A DNA stretch of 64,000 nt from an uncultured Alphaproteobacteria bacterium (GTDB lineage Bacteria; Pseudomonadota; Alphaproteobacteria; RF32; CAG-239). Location of the stretch: positions 1-64,000 of the forward strand of contig CALXUE010000001.1 in the NCBI GenBank assembly GCA_944391615.1, written 5' to 3'. The position numbers and the translations under genes are program-made. The notes under the pieces were generated by a model, which was given only the letters and a program-made list of their open reading frames with translations, ran no database searches and was not told the origin of the DNA. Positions 18,408 through 35,032 of this stretch are shown here, piece after piece; position 1 is the stretch's first letter, and each line of letters starts with the position of its first letter.

Positions 18408-20171
18408 ATGTCCATCAAGTTAGCAGTACCGGAAACCAACATCACCCATCTGAAACCACGTATATCCGTAATCGGCGTCGGCGGTGGCGGCGGCAACGCG
18501 GTCAATAACATGATAGCGCAACATCTTGAAGGCGTAGACTTCATTGTTGCCAACACGGATTCGCAGGCATTGGCCAATTCATCAGCCAGCCGCAAGATTC
18601 AGTTAGGTCTCCAAACCACACAAGGTCTGGGAGCCGGCGCACGTCCGGAAATCGGCCGTCAAGCAGCCGAAGAAGCCAAAGAAGAAATAGAAAAAGAGCT
18701 TGAAGGAGCCAACATGGTCTTCATCACAGCCGGTATGGGCGGCGGCACAGGCTCAGGCGCAGCTCCTGTTGTTGCAAAATTAGCCAAGGAAAAAGGCATT
18801 TTAACCATCGGCGTTGTCACCAAACCATTCCAGTTTGAAGGCCGCAAGAGAATGGAAACAGCAGAGGCCGCCGTTGAAGAATTTACCAAATCGGTGGACA
18901 GTATCATCATTATTCCAAACCAAAACTTGTTCCGTATAGCAGACAAAAAAACCACTTTGGCTGATGCATTTATTATGGCCGACAATGTTTTGTATTCTGG
19001 CGTACGCTCTATTACCGACTTGATGATAATGCCTGGTCTGATAAACCTGGACTTTGCCGACATCAAATCCATCATGCAGGACAAAGGCAAAGCCATTATG
19101 GGTACGGGTGAAGCCGAAGGCGAAGACCGCGCGGTTAAAGCCGCTGAACAAGCCTTGTCCAACCCATTGTTGGATGATTGCAATATGCATGGAGCCAAAG
19201 GTGTATTAATCAACATAACCGGCGGGTCAGATATCACCTTGTTTGAAATTGACGAGGCCGCCAGCCGTATTAAGGAAGAAGTTGATGAAGAAGCCAACAT
19301 CATTTTTGGTTCCAGCTTTGATGAGGCATTGGCAGGCAAAATCCGTGTATCAATCGTTGCCACCGGTGTCGGAGCCAACACACAGGCCGCCCCCAAACAA
19401 CCTCAAGCGGCCAAAATAGCCAGTTACATTGAGCAAAGCTATCAGTTGAACAACATCGAAAAACCCATAACCCCGTCAGCTGAAATTGACTCAAACCTCG
19501 AAAAATTTTCCGCCACAAAACTTGTTGAAGAATCAACATTAGTCAATCAAAAGATTGAAGTGGAAAACCCAATGCGCGACACCGCCTCTGAACCAATAGA
19601 CATCATAGAGGATGAAATTTCAGAAGAGATAGTTGCCGCCCCCTTAGCAGAGACTGAAGTACAAAACGCCGTTAAAACTTCCGAGCCGGAAACCGTATCG
19701 GAAACTGTGATCGCTGAAGAAGAGTTTAATCCGATAGACAACTCAGCCGTCATCAACGAAATGCCTAAGGCTTCCTCTTTGTTCAAGGCTATTATTAACA
19801 ACAAGCCGGAAGATGCCAGTGCAAGTGCGCAGCTAGAAAACGCACTTTCATCAAACGAAAACACCTTCACGGCTAAAAGCAGCTTGCGTTCGGTAGAAGC
19901 AGAACCGGAATTGTTCCCAAAACAAAATCCATCCGTTTTTGCCGCCAAACCAGCCGCTGAAGAACCCGAAAAATTAATCGTTGAAGAAGAAGACGAAGAA
20001 TACACCCCGACCCTAATCGAGCGTGTAACCGGTTTTTCAATAGCCAAGCGCAACCGCAAAAAGAAAGAAGCCATGGAACGCTATGAACAAATGGCCCCAA
20101 GCTTTGACTCTGCGGAAAACGATGACAGCAAGCTCAACTTGGAGATTCCGTCTTTCTTAAGACGCCGCTAA
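18408..20171 (+). CDS. ftsZ: Cell division GTPase FtsZ
   Basis: FtsZ forms the cytokinetic ring. The 587-residue protein has the tubulin signature [10 protein letters not shown] near residue 107, [14 protein letters not shown] near 23 and the T7 loop [12 protein letters not shown] long, acidic, variable linker (about 330-570) and the C-terminal peptide [10 protein letters not shown] are typical of alphaproteobacteria; the peptide binds FtsA and other partners. The Shine-Dalgarno sequence is TTTGGAGTAA. Unusually, a divergent accessory gene separates it from ftsA. A bidirectional terminator follows. Confidence 0.98.
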   Translation: MSIKLAVPETNITHLKPRISVIGVGGGGGNAVNNMIAQHLEGVDFIVANTDSQALANSSASRKIQLGLQTTQGLGAGARPEIGRQAAEEAKEEIEKELEGANMVFITAGMGGGTGSGAAPVVAKLAKEKGILTIGVVTKPFQFEGRKRMETAEAAVEEFTKSVDSIIIIPNQNLFRIADKKTTLADAFIMADNVLYSGVRSITDLMIMPGLINLDFADIKSIMQDKGKAIMGTGEAEGEDRAVKAAEQALSNPLLDDCNMHGAKGVLINITGGSDITLFEIDEAASRIKEEVDEEANIIFGSSFDEALAGKIRVSIVATGVGANTQAAPKQPQAAKIASYIEQSYQLNNIEKPITPSAEIDSNLEKFSATKLVEESTLVNQKIEVENPMRDTASEPIDIIEDEISEEIVAAPLAETEVQNAVKTSEPETVSETVIAEEEFNPIDNSAVINEMPKASSLFKAIINNKPEDASASAQLENALSSNENTFTAKSSLRSVEAEPELFPKQNPSVFAAKPAAEEPEKLIVEEEDEEYTPTLIERVTGFSIAKRNRKKKEAMERYEQMAPSFDSAENDDSKLNLEIPSFLRRR

Positions 20172-20200
20172 AGATTATGTCTGAATTATAAAAAGGGAAA

Positions 20201-20237
20201 AGCCCCGAGTAAAAGTAAAGAACTCGAGGCTTTTTTG
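20201..20237. terminator. Bidirectional terminator after ftsZ
   Basis: GCCCCGAGT pairs with AACTCGAGGC, followed by TTTTTTG on the plus strand. On the other side it also serves the tiny minus-strand gene at 20254. Confidence 0.85.
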
Positions 20238-20253
20238 TTTTTGCGATGTTGGA

Positions 20254-20346
20254 TTAAGCGGTCAGAGGGCCATCAAAGAAATCCAACATATCAGGGATTG
20301 AAGTAATAACTTCGTCTTCTTGAATTAAATAATAATTTTTTTTCAT
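20254..20346 (-). CDS. Predicted 30-residue peptide, unknown function
   Basis: A 30-codon reading frame: MKKNYYLIQEDEV at the start, an acidic middle and a DFFDGPLTA end. The protein itself gives no family match. Support comes from its setting: a TTGCAT/TATAAC promoter with 17-base spacing, the TTATTAT leader motif about 22 bases before the ATG, no Shine-Dalgarno sequence, and a terminator just downstream, the same plan as the other accessory genes here. It could be a regulatory or signalling peptide; its function is unknown. Confidence 0.5.
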   Translation of the reverse strand: MKKNYYLIQEDEVITSIPDMLDFFDGPLTA

Positions 20347-20391
20347 ATATTTTGTTTTTTTAAGTTTATAATAATTTGCTTTACAATTATA

Positions 20392-20420
20392 GTTATACCA
20401 AAAATTCGCCCCACATGCAA
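20392..20420 (-). promoter_or_regulatory. Promoter of the 30-residue peptide gene
   Basis: TTGCAT (20415-20420) and TATAAC (20392-20397) have 17-base spacing on the minus strand; TTATTAT at 20368-20374 follows. Confidence 0.5.
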
Positions 20421-20513
20421 CCCCTCAAATTGTGAACTTTTTGTTACAAACCACCTAAGCCCCCCATAAAACGCCCTAAAACAAGCCACCAATCCCCTTT
20501 TTGAACAAAAAAA

Positions 20514-20537
20514 TACCTTCGGCACAAACCGAAGGTA
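20514..20537 (-). terminator. Terminator of the 20562-21911 gene
   Basis: TACCTTCGG/CCGAAGGTA stem followed by a run of T on the minus strand. Confidence 0.85.
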
Positions 20538-20561
20538 CTTTTTAATCACATAAAAATTTCT

Positions 20562-21911
20562 TTAATGATGCGTAGGATAAAAAGCCTGTTGAGGTACTTT
20601 TTCTGTTTCACGATTGGTTGTTCCTGTCTCCAAATGCCAATAAAATAACTCTGGCAAGAATCCAGCCACAACGTTTGGCTTATACAAATAAGGATAATTT
20701 ACCTTTGGATAGCGACCATTTTTGATGTTTTCCATCACAAAATACAACACTTCCGGCAAATAATTTTCGACTCCAAAAATCTTTTCATTAAATTTTTGAT
20801 AAGATTCAGGAATATCCTTAAATGTCATACAAGAGAACCGCACACAAGCTTCACTGTCAGCCAAATTGCCATAAACAACATCAGAGATTTTCTCATTAAT
20901 TTTCACATCTTTGAAAATTCTGTGCCATTGATAATCCGGATTATCATTTGGCTCACTCAACAAGCGCAAAATCTGATTTGTAGAGTAGAAACGACAATCC
21001 GCGACCTCATCACAAAGGATAAAGCTGTTCATTTGTTCCTGCTCACGGATAAAGAAATCAAACATCTCAATCAAGGAAGGGATAAGCGCCTCACCAAGAG
21101 GAATTCCCAGTTTTTCCAAGCTTTTACGACGCAAATCAAACACCAACACCGGCCCATGATAGTCAGATTTTTTCAAAACCACGCTAAACTCTTTTTTATA
21201 TTTAGCAAAAAGTTCATCGTAATTTTCTGTTTTTTGCGAGCAAGCCACCTTTTGCGGAAGCACACTTTCTTTCCAATTGGTAGACCCGGTGTCAAGATGC
21301 CAATAGACCAACTCTGGCAAAAAACCGGCCACCACATTTGGTTTATACAAATAAGGATAATTCACATTCGGATAACACCCTTTTTTGATATTTTCCATCA
21401 CGAAATACATCACTTCCGGCAGATAATTTTCAACGCCCAAAATTTCTTCATCGAACTTTTTGTATGAAATAGGAATTTCCTTAAAAGTCATACAAGCAAA
21501 ACTATTTCCGTGTTGAGCATACCATTCAGCCAAAGCAAAATTAGCATGAGCATCATTCGGAACTGCCCCATGAATTTCCACCTTTGGAAAAATCTTGTGC
21601 CAATTATAATCCAAATTAAAGTTCTGCCCATTCAGCAGGCGCAAAATCTGGTTAGTAGAATAGAAGCGGCAACGAGCCACATCATCACACAAGATAAAGC
21701 TATTCATCTGCTCTTGTTGACAGATAAAGAAGTCAAACATTTCAATCAAAGAAGCAACCAATTCTTCAGAATAAGAAATATTCAAGTTCCACAAGCTCTG
21801 ACGGCGCAAATCAAAAAACAAGACTGGCCCATTATAATCAGACTTATCCAAAATCACACCGAACTCCTTTCCATATCTGGAAAAAAGCTCTTCACAGTTT
21901 TTTCTCTGCAT
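20562..21911 (-). CDS. Unknown protein made of two tandem ~220-residue repeats
   Basis: I recognise no family. The 449 residues are two clearly homologous halves, about 1-220 and 225-445. Each half starts with an E-L-F-x-x-Y-x-K-E-F segment, then GPVL-F-FDLRR, an SLIEMFDFFI helix, EQMNSFILCD, a CRFYSTNQILRLL segment, CMTFK, ENYLPEV and YPYLYKPNVVAGFLPEL. There is no signal peptide or membrane helix, so it is probably cytoplasmic. It has no Shine-Dalgarno sequence; TATTATTAAC lies 22-29 bases upstream. The strong similarity between halves argues for a recent internal duplication. Confidence 0.72.
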   Translation of the reverse strand: MQRKNCEELFSRYGKEFGVILDKSDYNGPVLFFDLRRQSLWNLNISYSEELVASLIEMFDFFICQQEQMNSFILCDDVARCRFYSTNQILRLLNGQNFNLDYNWHKIFPKVEIHGAVPNDAHANFALAEWYAQHGNSFACMTFKEIPISYKKFDEEILGVENYLPEVMYFVMENIKKGCYPNVNYPYLYKPNVVAGFLPELVYWHLDTGSTNWKESVLPQKVACSQKTENYDELFAKYKKEFSVVLKKSDYHGPVLVFDLRRKSLEKLGIPLGEALIPSLIEMFDFFIREQEQMNSFILCDEVADCRFYSTNQILRLLSEPNDNPDYQWHRIFKDVKINEKISDVVYGNLADSEACVRFSCMTFKDIPESYQKFNEKIFGVENYLPEVLYFVMENIKNGRYPKVNYPYLYKPNVVAGFLPELFYWHLETGTTNRETEKVPQQAFYPTHH

Positions 21912-22044
21912 AATATTTTTTTATTTAAAGTTAATAATAGGGATAAAAATAACACTCTAACAATAGGAATATACCAAAGAAAAAAATAATCAAGTAAATT
22001 ATGCAACAAAGACCAAAATTTCCCTCCAAATATAGAATAAAAAA

Positions 22045-22066
22045 AAGCCGAAGACTACTCCGGCTT
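22045..22066 (-). terminator. Terminator of the 22088-23410 gene
   Basis: AAGCCG/CGGCTT stem followed by eight T on the minus strand. Confidence 0.8.
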
Positions 22067-22087
22067 AAAATAAGAAAAGAACAAAGC

Positions 22088-23410
22088 TTATAAAGCCCTC
22101 TCTTTCAAAAAGTCCTTATTATCGCCATCTTTCAAAATCTCCAAACCATACAAATCAAAGAAAGCGCATATATTTTGTATATCAAAAGAAGCATTCCATT
22201 GATTGTCCCATTTAACATTTTCAATCGCAATGCCTTGTTCTTCAGCAGCCTGAGCAAGTCTCAAAAACATCCACAAACCATACAATTCCTCATAAGCGGA
22301 ATCTTGAATTTTCTTAACAGCTTCAGGATTAGAAAACATAATCTGTTCAACATCTTTCAAGCTCACCCCATTGTTAAGCAATTGCTCTTTTAATTTAAGA
22401 ATATCTGCCGCATAATACTCAGAAAAAACATTTGGATAATTTTTCAAGACATAGCCGTTTTGCGCACACACTTGAGAGTAAACTTTCGTATGGCGGTAAA
22501 TAAAACCAACAGATTGCGCAATTTTAATCTGCTGTTCTTCAGAATATGAATCAAAAAAACTGTTTTTATTATTCGGGAACAAAAGCGAGACAATAAACAC
22601 CCCCCAAGTCAAGGCAAAAGTAATCACCACAAAGACGATACCGCCAACATCTTTTTCAGCCTTTTCACCACCATGAGCAAGATTATAACGATTAATGGCG
22701 GCTTGAACGCTGGCTAAACAACATGTAGCAACAATCACGCTTGAAACAGAAAACACACCCTCAAACACAGGATTATTTAAAACATCAAGATTCACAAAAG
22801 ACTCCGTAAACCAAAATAGATAGATTGCCAAATAGACACACCCCTGCCACAAAAAGTTAGATTTAGCCTCAACAGAATAAGCAATTTTTCTAAACAGCAA
22901 CAGAATTGTAACCGGAAAAAATATTGCTCTTGCAAGAGGATAGACATCATCTTTTGTAGCTTCACTGTATTTCTGCCAATTTTTAAAACCCCAATAAAAC
23001 CCGTAAAGTCCATAAGATAAAACTAAATATAAAACAAACTTACCCAAAGGCATAGAAGAGTAGACGGCGCGTATTGACGTATCAACGTCTTTATGCTCTT
23101 GCACAAATCTTTGCTTAAACTTTTTATAATTCGGATTAGCAATAAAAGCCGCAACAAAATGGAAAATAATAAATAAAAACGGGAAACAATCTCCCTGAGC
23201 AAGGGCCAAACCAAAAACACGAGCCAAAGCGGTAAATATTATATCTAAAAGCAACGGTGAAAAGAAAAAGATAAGGAAGTGGCCATACATTCTGACATAG
23301 AAAAAATACAAAGAAGAAAACAGAAAAGCCCAAATATTAAAAGGCGCATTATTTTTCTTATTTTCAGCCAATTCTTTTTGATAACGTTTTACATAATCAG
23401 TTGTATCCAT
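22088..23410 (-). CDS. Multi-spanning membrane protein, DUF2628-like N-terminus
   Basis: A 440-residue protein. The N-terminus (YVKRYQKELAENKK, then FNIWAFLFSSLYFFYVRMYGH) resembles DUF2628, a small membrane domain of unknown role. Several hydrophobic helices follow between about residues 25 and 275, and the last 160 residues are soluble and helical. It has a good Shine-Dalgarno sequence, AGGAGGG, unlike most of its accessory neighbours, and a terminator. The domain match is by eye. No function can be assigned. Confidence 0.72.
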   Translation of the reverse strand: MDTTDYVKRYQKELAENKKNNAPFNIWAFLFSSLYFFYVRMYGHFLIFFFSPLLLDIIFTALARVFGLALAQGDCFPFLFIIFHFVAAFIANPNYKKFKQRFVQEHKDVDTSIRAVYSSMPLGKFVLYLVLSYGLYGFYWGFKNWQKYSEATKDDVYPLARAIFFPVTILLLFRKIAYSVEAKSNFLWQGCVYLAIYLFWFTESFVNLDVLNNPVFEGVFSVSSVIVATCCLASVQAAINRYNLAHGGEKAEKDVGGIVFVVITFALTWGVFIVSLLFPNNKNSFFDSYSEEQQIKIAQSVGFIYRHTKVYSQVCAQNGYVLKNYPNVFSEYYAADILKLKEQLLNNGVSLKDVEQIMFSNPEAVKKIQDSAYEELYGLWMFLRLAQAAEEQGIAIENVKWDNQWNASFDIQNICAFFDLYGLEILKDGDNKDFLKERAL

Positions 23411-23489
23411 AAGACCCTCCTATATATATTAGTAAAACATAGAATAACAGATTTTTTTAATATTTAAACCCTAAAAAAATACAGCAAAA

Positions 23490-23517
23490 AAAGGCCGGAA
23501 AATTACCTCCGACCTTT
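23490..23517 (-). terminator. Terminator after the 23596-23700 small ORF
   Basis: AAAGGTCGG/CCGGCCTTT stem followed by T7 on the minus strand, about 80 bases past the small gene. Confidence 0.75.
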
Positions 23518-23595
23518 GAAACCATGCATCAATATGAACGGAACTTCACCCTTTACCATCAAACAACACCTTATAGTTATACCCAACGACAGATT

Positions 23596-23700
23596 TCATA
23601 CCAAAGAACTCAAAAGATTTACAAGCTTAAAACTCATGATAACAAAAATGATGAGAACAATACAACCCAGCATTCCTAAAACATCGTAAGATAAATACAT
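23596..23700 (-). CDS. Predicted 34-residue membrane peptide
   Basis: A 34-codon frame, MYLSYDVLGMLGCIVLIIFVIM then a short polar tail, forming one membrane helix. It lies 32 bases after the 23733-24020 gene on the same strand. The gap carries AGTATTAAC, a variant of the leader motif, and no Shine-Dalgarno sequence. A terminator follows. Two further 17-18-codon frames overlap its end, but nothing supports them. Function unknown. Confidence 0.45.
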   Translation of the reverse strand: MYLSYDVLGMLGCIVLIIFVIMSFKLVNLLSSLV

Positions 23701-23732
23701 ATAAAAAAGAAATTTAAGTTAATACTAGGAAA

Positions 23733-24020
23733 TCACTTATCAGGAAAAAACGTAAAGTTAATTTTCCGTGCCAAATTTTTCTCATTAAGAGTTTCAGCGT
23801 CATCGGCAAAACCAATAACTTCGCGGTGACCAATATCATCTTGCAAATTTTCAAGAATCTCACGGCATTTTTCTTGCCCCACCTTACGAAGAAACAAATT
23901 TAACATTCCTTCGTTTGCTTTCAAATTTCGTTTTACCATGTTTAAGCGCACAAATAAAAACGAAATCACGATAGCAGCAATAAAAACAACCGCAATCAAA
24001 ACATAAACTAAATAATACAT
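23733..24020 (-). CDS. Small single-helix membrane protein
   Basis: A 95-residue protein with one N-terminal membrane helix (about 4-26) and a charged, probably coiled, cytoplasmic part. It has no known family that I recognise. Its promoter (TTGACA/TACTAT, 17-base spacing) is strong. The leader has TATTATTGTTTAAC, identical over 13 bases to that of the 36621-37313 gene, and there is no Shine-Dalgarno sequence. It is probably cotranscribed with the 34-residue membrane peptide downstream. Confidence 0.68.
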   Translation of the reverse strand: MYYLVYVLIAVVFIAAIVISFLFVRLNMVKRNLKANEGMLNLFLRKVGQEKCREILENLQDDIGHREVIGFADDAETLNEKNLARKINFTFFPDK

Positions 24021-24044
24021 ATAAAAAATAATATTAGGTTAAAC

Positions 24045-24093
24045 AATAATAGTTAATTGCCCTTATAGTACAAAATTACATTTTTTTTGTCAA
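24045..24093 (-). promoter_or_regulatory. Promoter and TATTATT leader, 23733-24020 gene
   Basis: TTGACA (24088-24093), 17 bases, TACTAT (24065-24070), then TATTATT at 24045-24051. This is one of the clearest examples of the shared layout. Confidence 0.65.
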
Positions 24094-24131
24094 CAAAAAA
24101 TCATACCAACCATGCGCCAAAAACACAAAAA

Positions 24132-24157
24132 ATCCGGCGGCACTTCACCAACCGGAT
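24132..24157 (-). terminator. Terminator of the 24176-24850 gene
   Basis: ATCCGG/CCGGAT stem followed by T6 on the minus strand. Confidence 0.7.
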
Positions 24158-24175
24158 ATAAAATGAAATAAACAA

Positions 24176-24850
24176 TCAAAAAGCCACCACTGGACAGACG
24201 TAACCACCACTACATTTACTATGATGATTTTTACCAACAAAACCAGTACTAAAATATTGGTACCAAGCATAATCAACAGAAAATTCAGAAGAAGACCAAT
24301 AGTACCAGTCATTAAATAAATCAGCACCTTTTATTAAAGCCAATTTTGCATTAATAAGAGTCTTATTACCATAAAGACTTTTAAGCTCATCAATACTGGG
24401 CAAAAAAGCTTCTCCTGTTTTAACACCATCAACAGCGTATTCTGCACAATACTCCGCAGCCTCTGCCGCTATCCAGTTATCTTTAGCAACATTTAAAATC
24501 AAACGAGTATTTTCTTTTCCACTCAATCCATTAGGCATATCAAAAAACAAACCAGCATTGGCCCAAAACAACAGCTTTTGATGCAAAAGCACAATCAATC
24601 CATGCACACCAGTTTCATCTACATACCCCACAACACCGGAAACGGTTTTGTTAGGAATAAGTTCTTCGGAAAAAGACTTATCTTCGGCATAATAAAACAT
24701 CCCGATTTTCTTTTTCTGAATTTTCTCTTTAGGCGCAGGATTTATCTCACCTGAAAACCACCAAAGCCTCAGCTCTCGGCATAAAGACTGAAAGTCCAAA
24801 GCAATTTCTTTCAAAATTTCCTTTTTTGACTTTTTTTCTTTAACTTCCAT
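24176..24850 (-). CDS. DUF1566/C-type-lectin-like family protein
   Basis: A 224-residue protein with a lysine-rich start and no signal peptide. From about residue 48 it follows a pattern shared with the 36621-37313 gene: MFYYAEDKSFSEELIP, VSGVVG-VDETG, HGLI-LLHQK, LSGKENTRLI, AAEYCAEYAVDG, the YYWSSSE motif and the terminal YVCPVVAF. YWSSSE with a final hydrophobic strand is typical of DUF1566-type C-type-lectin folds; the match is by eye. It has no Shine-Dalgarno sequence, and the TATTATT leader lies at 24879-24885. Its role is unknown; ligand binding or display is plausible. Confidence 0.75.
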   Translation of the reverse strand: MEVKEKKSKKEILKEIALDFQSLCRELRLWWFSGEINPAPKEKIQKKKIGMFYYAEDKSFSEELIPNKTVSGVVGYVDETGVHGLIVLLHQKLLFWANAGLFFDMPNGLSGKENTRLILNVAKDNWIAAEAAEYCAEYAVDGVKTGEAFLPSIDELKSLYGNKTLINAKLALIKGADLFNDWYYWSSSEFSVDYAWYQYFSTGFVGKNHHSKCSGGYVCPVVAF

Positions 24851-24878
24851 AATAATATAATTTAAAATTACAAACTAA

Positions 24879-24927
24879 AATAATAAACTCTTATGGCAAC
24901 CCTATTAAATTTTTCTAATTTTGTCAA
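24879..24927 (-). promoter_or_regulatory. Promoter and leader of the 24176-24850 gene
   Basis: TTGACA (24922-24927) and TAGGGT (24899-24904) are 17 bases apart; TATTATT lies at 24879-24885. Confidence 0.55.
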
Positions 24928-24987
24928 CATAAATTCTAAGCCACATTTTCTTTATTTCAACGAAATCTCTCTATTTTGATACCTAAG

Positions 24988-25043
24988 TCTTTTCTTTCCT
25001 TCTCTCTCCCTCCCTCTCTGTTCTTAGACAAAATTAGCCACAA
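24988..25043. repeat. Pyrimidine tract plus 20-base sequence shared with 38 kb
   Basis: A C/T-rich tract (24988-25025) is followed by TTAGACAAAATTAGCCACAA (25024-25043). The same 20 bases recur at 38052-38071, also beside a pyrimidine tract. Both lie just past the ends of split ribosomal/RNA-polymerase units. Confidence 0.7.
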
Positions 25044-25053
25044 AAATCATCCA

Positions 25054-25085
25054 CAAAAAAAGGAAGATGGATTTCTCCACCTTCC
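25054..25085 (-). terminator. rpoC terminator
   Basis: GGAAGGTGGA/TCCATCTTCC stem followed by seven T on the minus strand. Confidence 0.9.
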
Positions 25086-25109
25086 TCAAAATTCAAACCT
25101 AAGGTCGAA

Positions 25110-33490
<8,381 letters not shown>

Positions 33491-33674
33491 TAGCATTCAT
33501 CCTTTTGAGAAAAAAATCTGCAGCAATTCTATTGGCGCAAGCCAAATCCCGACTGCAGAGGGTTACAAAAATCTAGATTTATCAAGAGAACCGCGCCACA
33601 CCGCTGACACAAAAGAAAACCCCTTGGCGCAGATTCGCACAATAATAAAAAAACTTCAAAAAAAATTCTGATTA

Positions 33675-33702
33675 TTTATACGCCAAGAGTCCAAAAAAGC
33701 AA
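33675..33702 (-). promoter_or_regulatory. rpoB-rpoC promoter
   Basis: TTGCTT (33697-33702) and TATAAA (33675-33680) have 16-base spacing on the minus strand, about 185 bases before rpoB. Confidence 0.6.
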
Positions 33703-33794
33703 GTATTTTTTTCAAAATGAGTCAAGTTTTTTTATTTTTATCCCAAAGAAATATTTTAAAACCATTTAAACCCGCTGCACAACCCAAGAAAAGA

Positions 33795-33844
33795 TTGACA
33801 AAATTTTTGTCTTATGCTATAAACTAATCAATTCACATATTATT
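33795..33844 (+). promoter_or_regulatory. Promoter, palindrome and TATTATT leader
   Basis: TTGACA (33795-33800), 17 bases, TATAAA (33818-33823). The -35 box and spacer overlap the palindrome GACAAAATTTTTGTC (33797-33811). TATTATTAAC follows from 33838, about 20 bases before the ATG. Confidence 0.7.
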
Positions 33845-33864
33845 AACGTTAAAAACATACAATT

Positions 33865-33963
33865 ATGATTATTACAATTATCGGCACCATTTTCGCCACT
33901 CTAACAGGAATCAGGGCTTATAAAATCAAAAACAAAGCCGATTTAGGAAACCTCATAGGCTAA
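33865..33963 (+). CDS. Predicted 32-residue membrane peptide
   Basis: A 32-codon frame, MIITIIGTIFATLTGIRAY followed by a basic-acidic tail. It makes one membrane helix with a short cytoplasmic tail. There is no family match by eye. The near-consensus promoter, palindrome and SD-less TATTATTAAC leader support it as a gene. The next gene starts 38 bases later with its own TATTATT leader and no visible promoter, so the two probably share one transcript. Confidence 0.5.
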   Translation: MIITIIGTIFATLTGIRAYKIKNKADLGNLIG

Positions 33964-34001
33964 AGCTTTTTATTATTATTCACTTTTCAAATCATACTAT
34001 T

Positions 34002-34544
34002 ATGAAAACAAAAGAACAGGCACTTGCCGCCATACAAAAAATTATGGAGCAGAGCGGATTAACTAAAGAAGACGTCATTTCCGCATGGAACATTAACGTA
34101 CCAACAACAGAAAAATCAGAATACGAAATTCTCTACACGGACGGCACGCATTCAGTGTCATTACAAACCGACAAGACTCCGTGGGGCGTAATCATCTTCG
34201 GCTGTGCCATTCATCTCAATGAAATCCCTGACAAAATGGGCTACCCCAAAGCCCAAAACTTTTGCTCAAAAACAATTTTTAAAAGCAAAAAATGCAACTG
34301 CGGCTCAAGGATTTTTTGGACAAGGGTAATCAGCCTAAGCGAAGAAATGTTAGAAAAGCTCAATGCTTTTATCATCTCAATCAAAGGACAACCACTAAAA
34401 GGAGACTACTGGACAACAGGAAAATGCCATAAGAATGACGCTTGGATTGCTTACATTCACAAGGGGCAAAAAGGCATCTCCAGTGCCAACATCCACAAAA
34501 GGATAAAAGTTCGCCAAATTATTGAAATTGCCGAACTGAAATAA
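34002..34544 (+). CDS. Divergent DUF1566/C-type-lectin-like family protein
   Basis: A 180-residue protein without signal peptide. Its N-terminal helix (KEQALAAIQKIMEQSGLTKED) resembles that of the 36621-37313 gene. The latter half follows the same plan as the 17710-18231 gene: W-G-V-I-I-F-G, a paired-cysteine segment (CNCG), GDYWTTGK, and a terminal KVRQIIEI strand. The family link is by eye and weaker than for the other members. No Shine-Dalgarno sequence; TATTATT lies at 33971-33977. A terminator follows. Confidence 0.65.
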   Translation: MKTKEQALAAIQKIMEQSGLTKEDVISAWNINVPTTEKSEYEILYTDGTHSVSLQTDKTPWGVIIFGCAIHLNEIPDKMGYPKAQNFCSKTIFKSKKCNCGSRIFWTRVISLSEEMLEKLNAFIISIKGQPLKGDYWTTGKCHKNDAWIAYIHKGQKGISSANIHKRIKVRQIIEIAELK

Positions 34545-34556
34545 CTCTTAACCCAA

Positions 34557-34586
34557 ATCAGCTTCAACAAAGGAGCTGATTTTTTT
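34557..34586 (+). terminator. Terminator of the 34002-34544 gene
   Basis: ATCAGCT/AGCTGAT stem followed by T7. Confidence 0.75.
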
Positions 34587-34646
34587 CTTTATTAAAAGAA
34601 AAAAACAAAGTAAAATAAAACAGCATAAACAAATAAGGATAAGACC

Positions 34647-34988
34647 ATGAAAAGCAAAATTCTTCTTATAGCCGCCCTTTTCTGCGCCGCATGTAGTACA
34701 GGCAAACATTACGCCATTTATCAATATGACAACGGCAATGATTACATCAAAGACGGCACCATTCGCATTGTTGACACCCAAAGCGGTAAAATGGGCTACG
34801 CCACCGCTGACGGAAAAATGCTCATCAAACCACGCTTTGCCTTTGCCCACCCATTTGAAAACGGCATTGCTAAAGTCACCTACACCGGAGAGTCTAAAAC
34901 CGTAGGCGATTCTTATGGCGAATATCACTATTGGGACAGTGATGATTGGTTTTATATCAACAAACAAGGGCAACAAATTCAACCTTAA
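34647..34988 (+). CDS. WG-repeat-like lipoprotein
   Basis: A 113-residue predicted lipoprotein (lipobox CAAC, acylated Cys near residue 17). The mature part has one WG-repeat-like unit: KMGYATADGKMLIKPRF, then FAHPFENGIAKV. It ends with a second partial unit, FYINKQGQQI. Such repeats form beta-rich surface or binding modules. An AAGGATAAG Shine-Dalgarno sequence is present, unlike adjacent genes. Function is unknown; outer-membrane attachment is inferred. Confidence 0.75.
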   Translation: MKSKILLIAALFCAACSTGKHYAIYQYDNGNDYIKDGTIRIVDTQSGKMGYATADGKMLIKPRFAFAHPFENGIAKVTYTGESKTVGDSYGEYHYWDSDDWFYINKQGQQIQP

Positions 34989-34993
34989 AACAA

Positions 34994-35027
34994 AAAATCC
35001 CTGAAGATATTAACATCAGGGATTTTT
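34994..35027. terminator. Bidirectional terminator between convergent genes
   Basis: AAATCCCTGA/TCAGGGATTT arms with T on one side and A on the other. Confidence 0.8.
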
Positions 35028-35032
35028 CAAAT

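Larger units (their letters stand above)
33491..33864. other. Divergent gene-free region between rpoB and the 33865 gene
   Basis: This region holds the rpoB leader with a GCGCCA/TGGCGC hairpin (near 33590-33625), the rpoB promoter, three GANTC sites, and the promoter and leader of the plus-strand small gene. No gene is seen. Confidence 0.6.

Noticed and set aside
20796-21467. 223-codon plus-strand frame opposite the duplicated protein
   Set aside because: The real gene is the minus-strand frame, whose two halves show amino-acid-level duplication; the antisense frame merely mirrors it.
23516-23600. Two 17-18-codon frames after the 34-residue membrane peptide
   Set aside because: Too short, overlapping each other, and without any leader signal.
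24176-24330. Possible diversity-generating retroelement variable region in the DUF1566-like gene
   Set aside because: No reverse transcriptase, template repeat or adenine-biased difference pattern is visible in the window.
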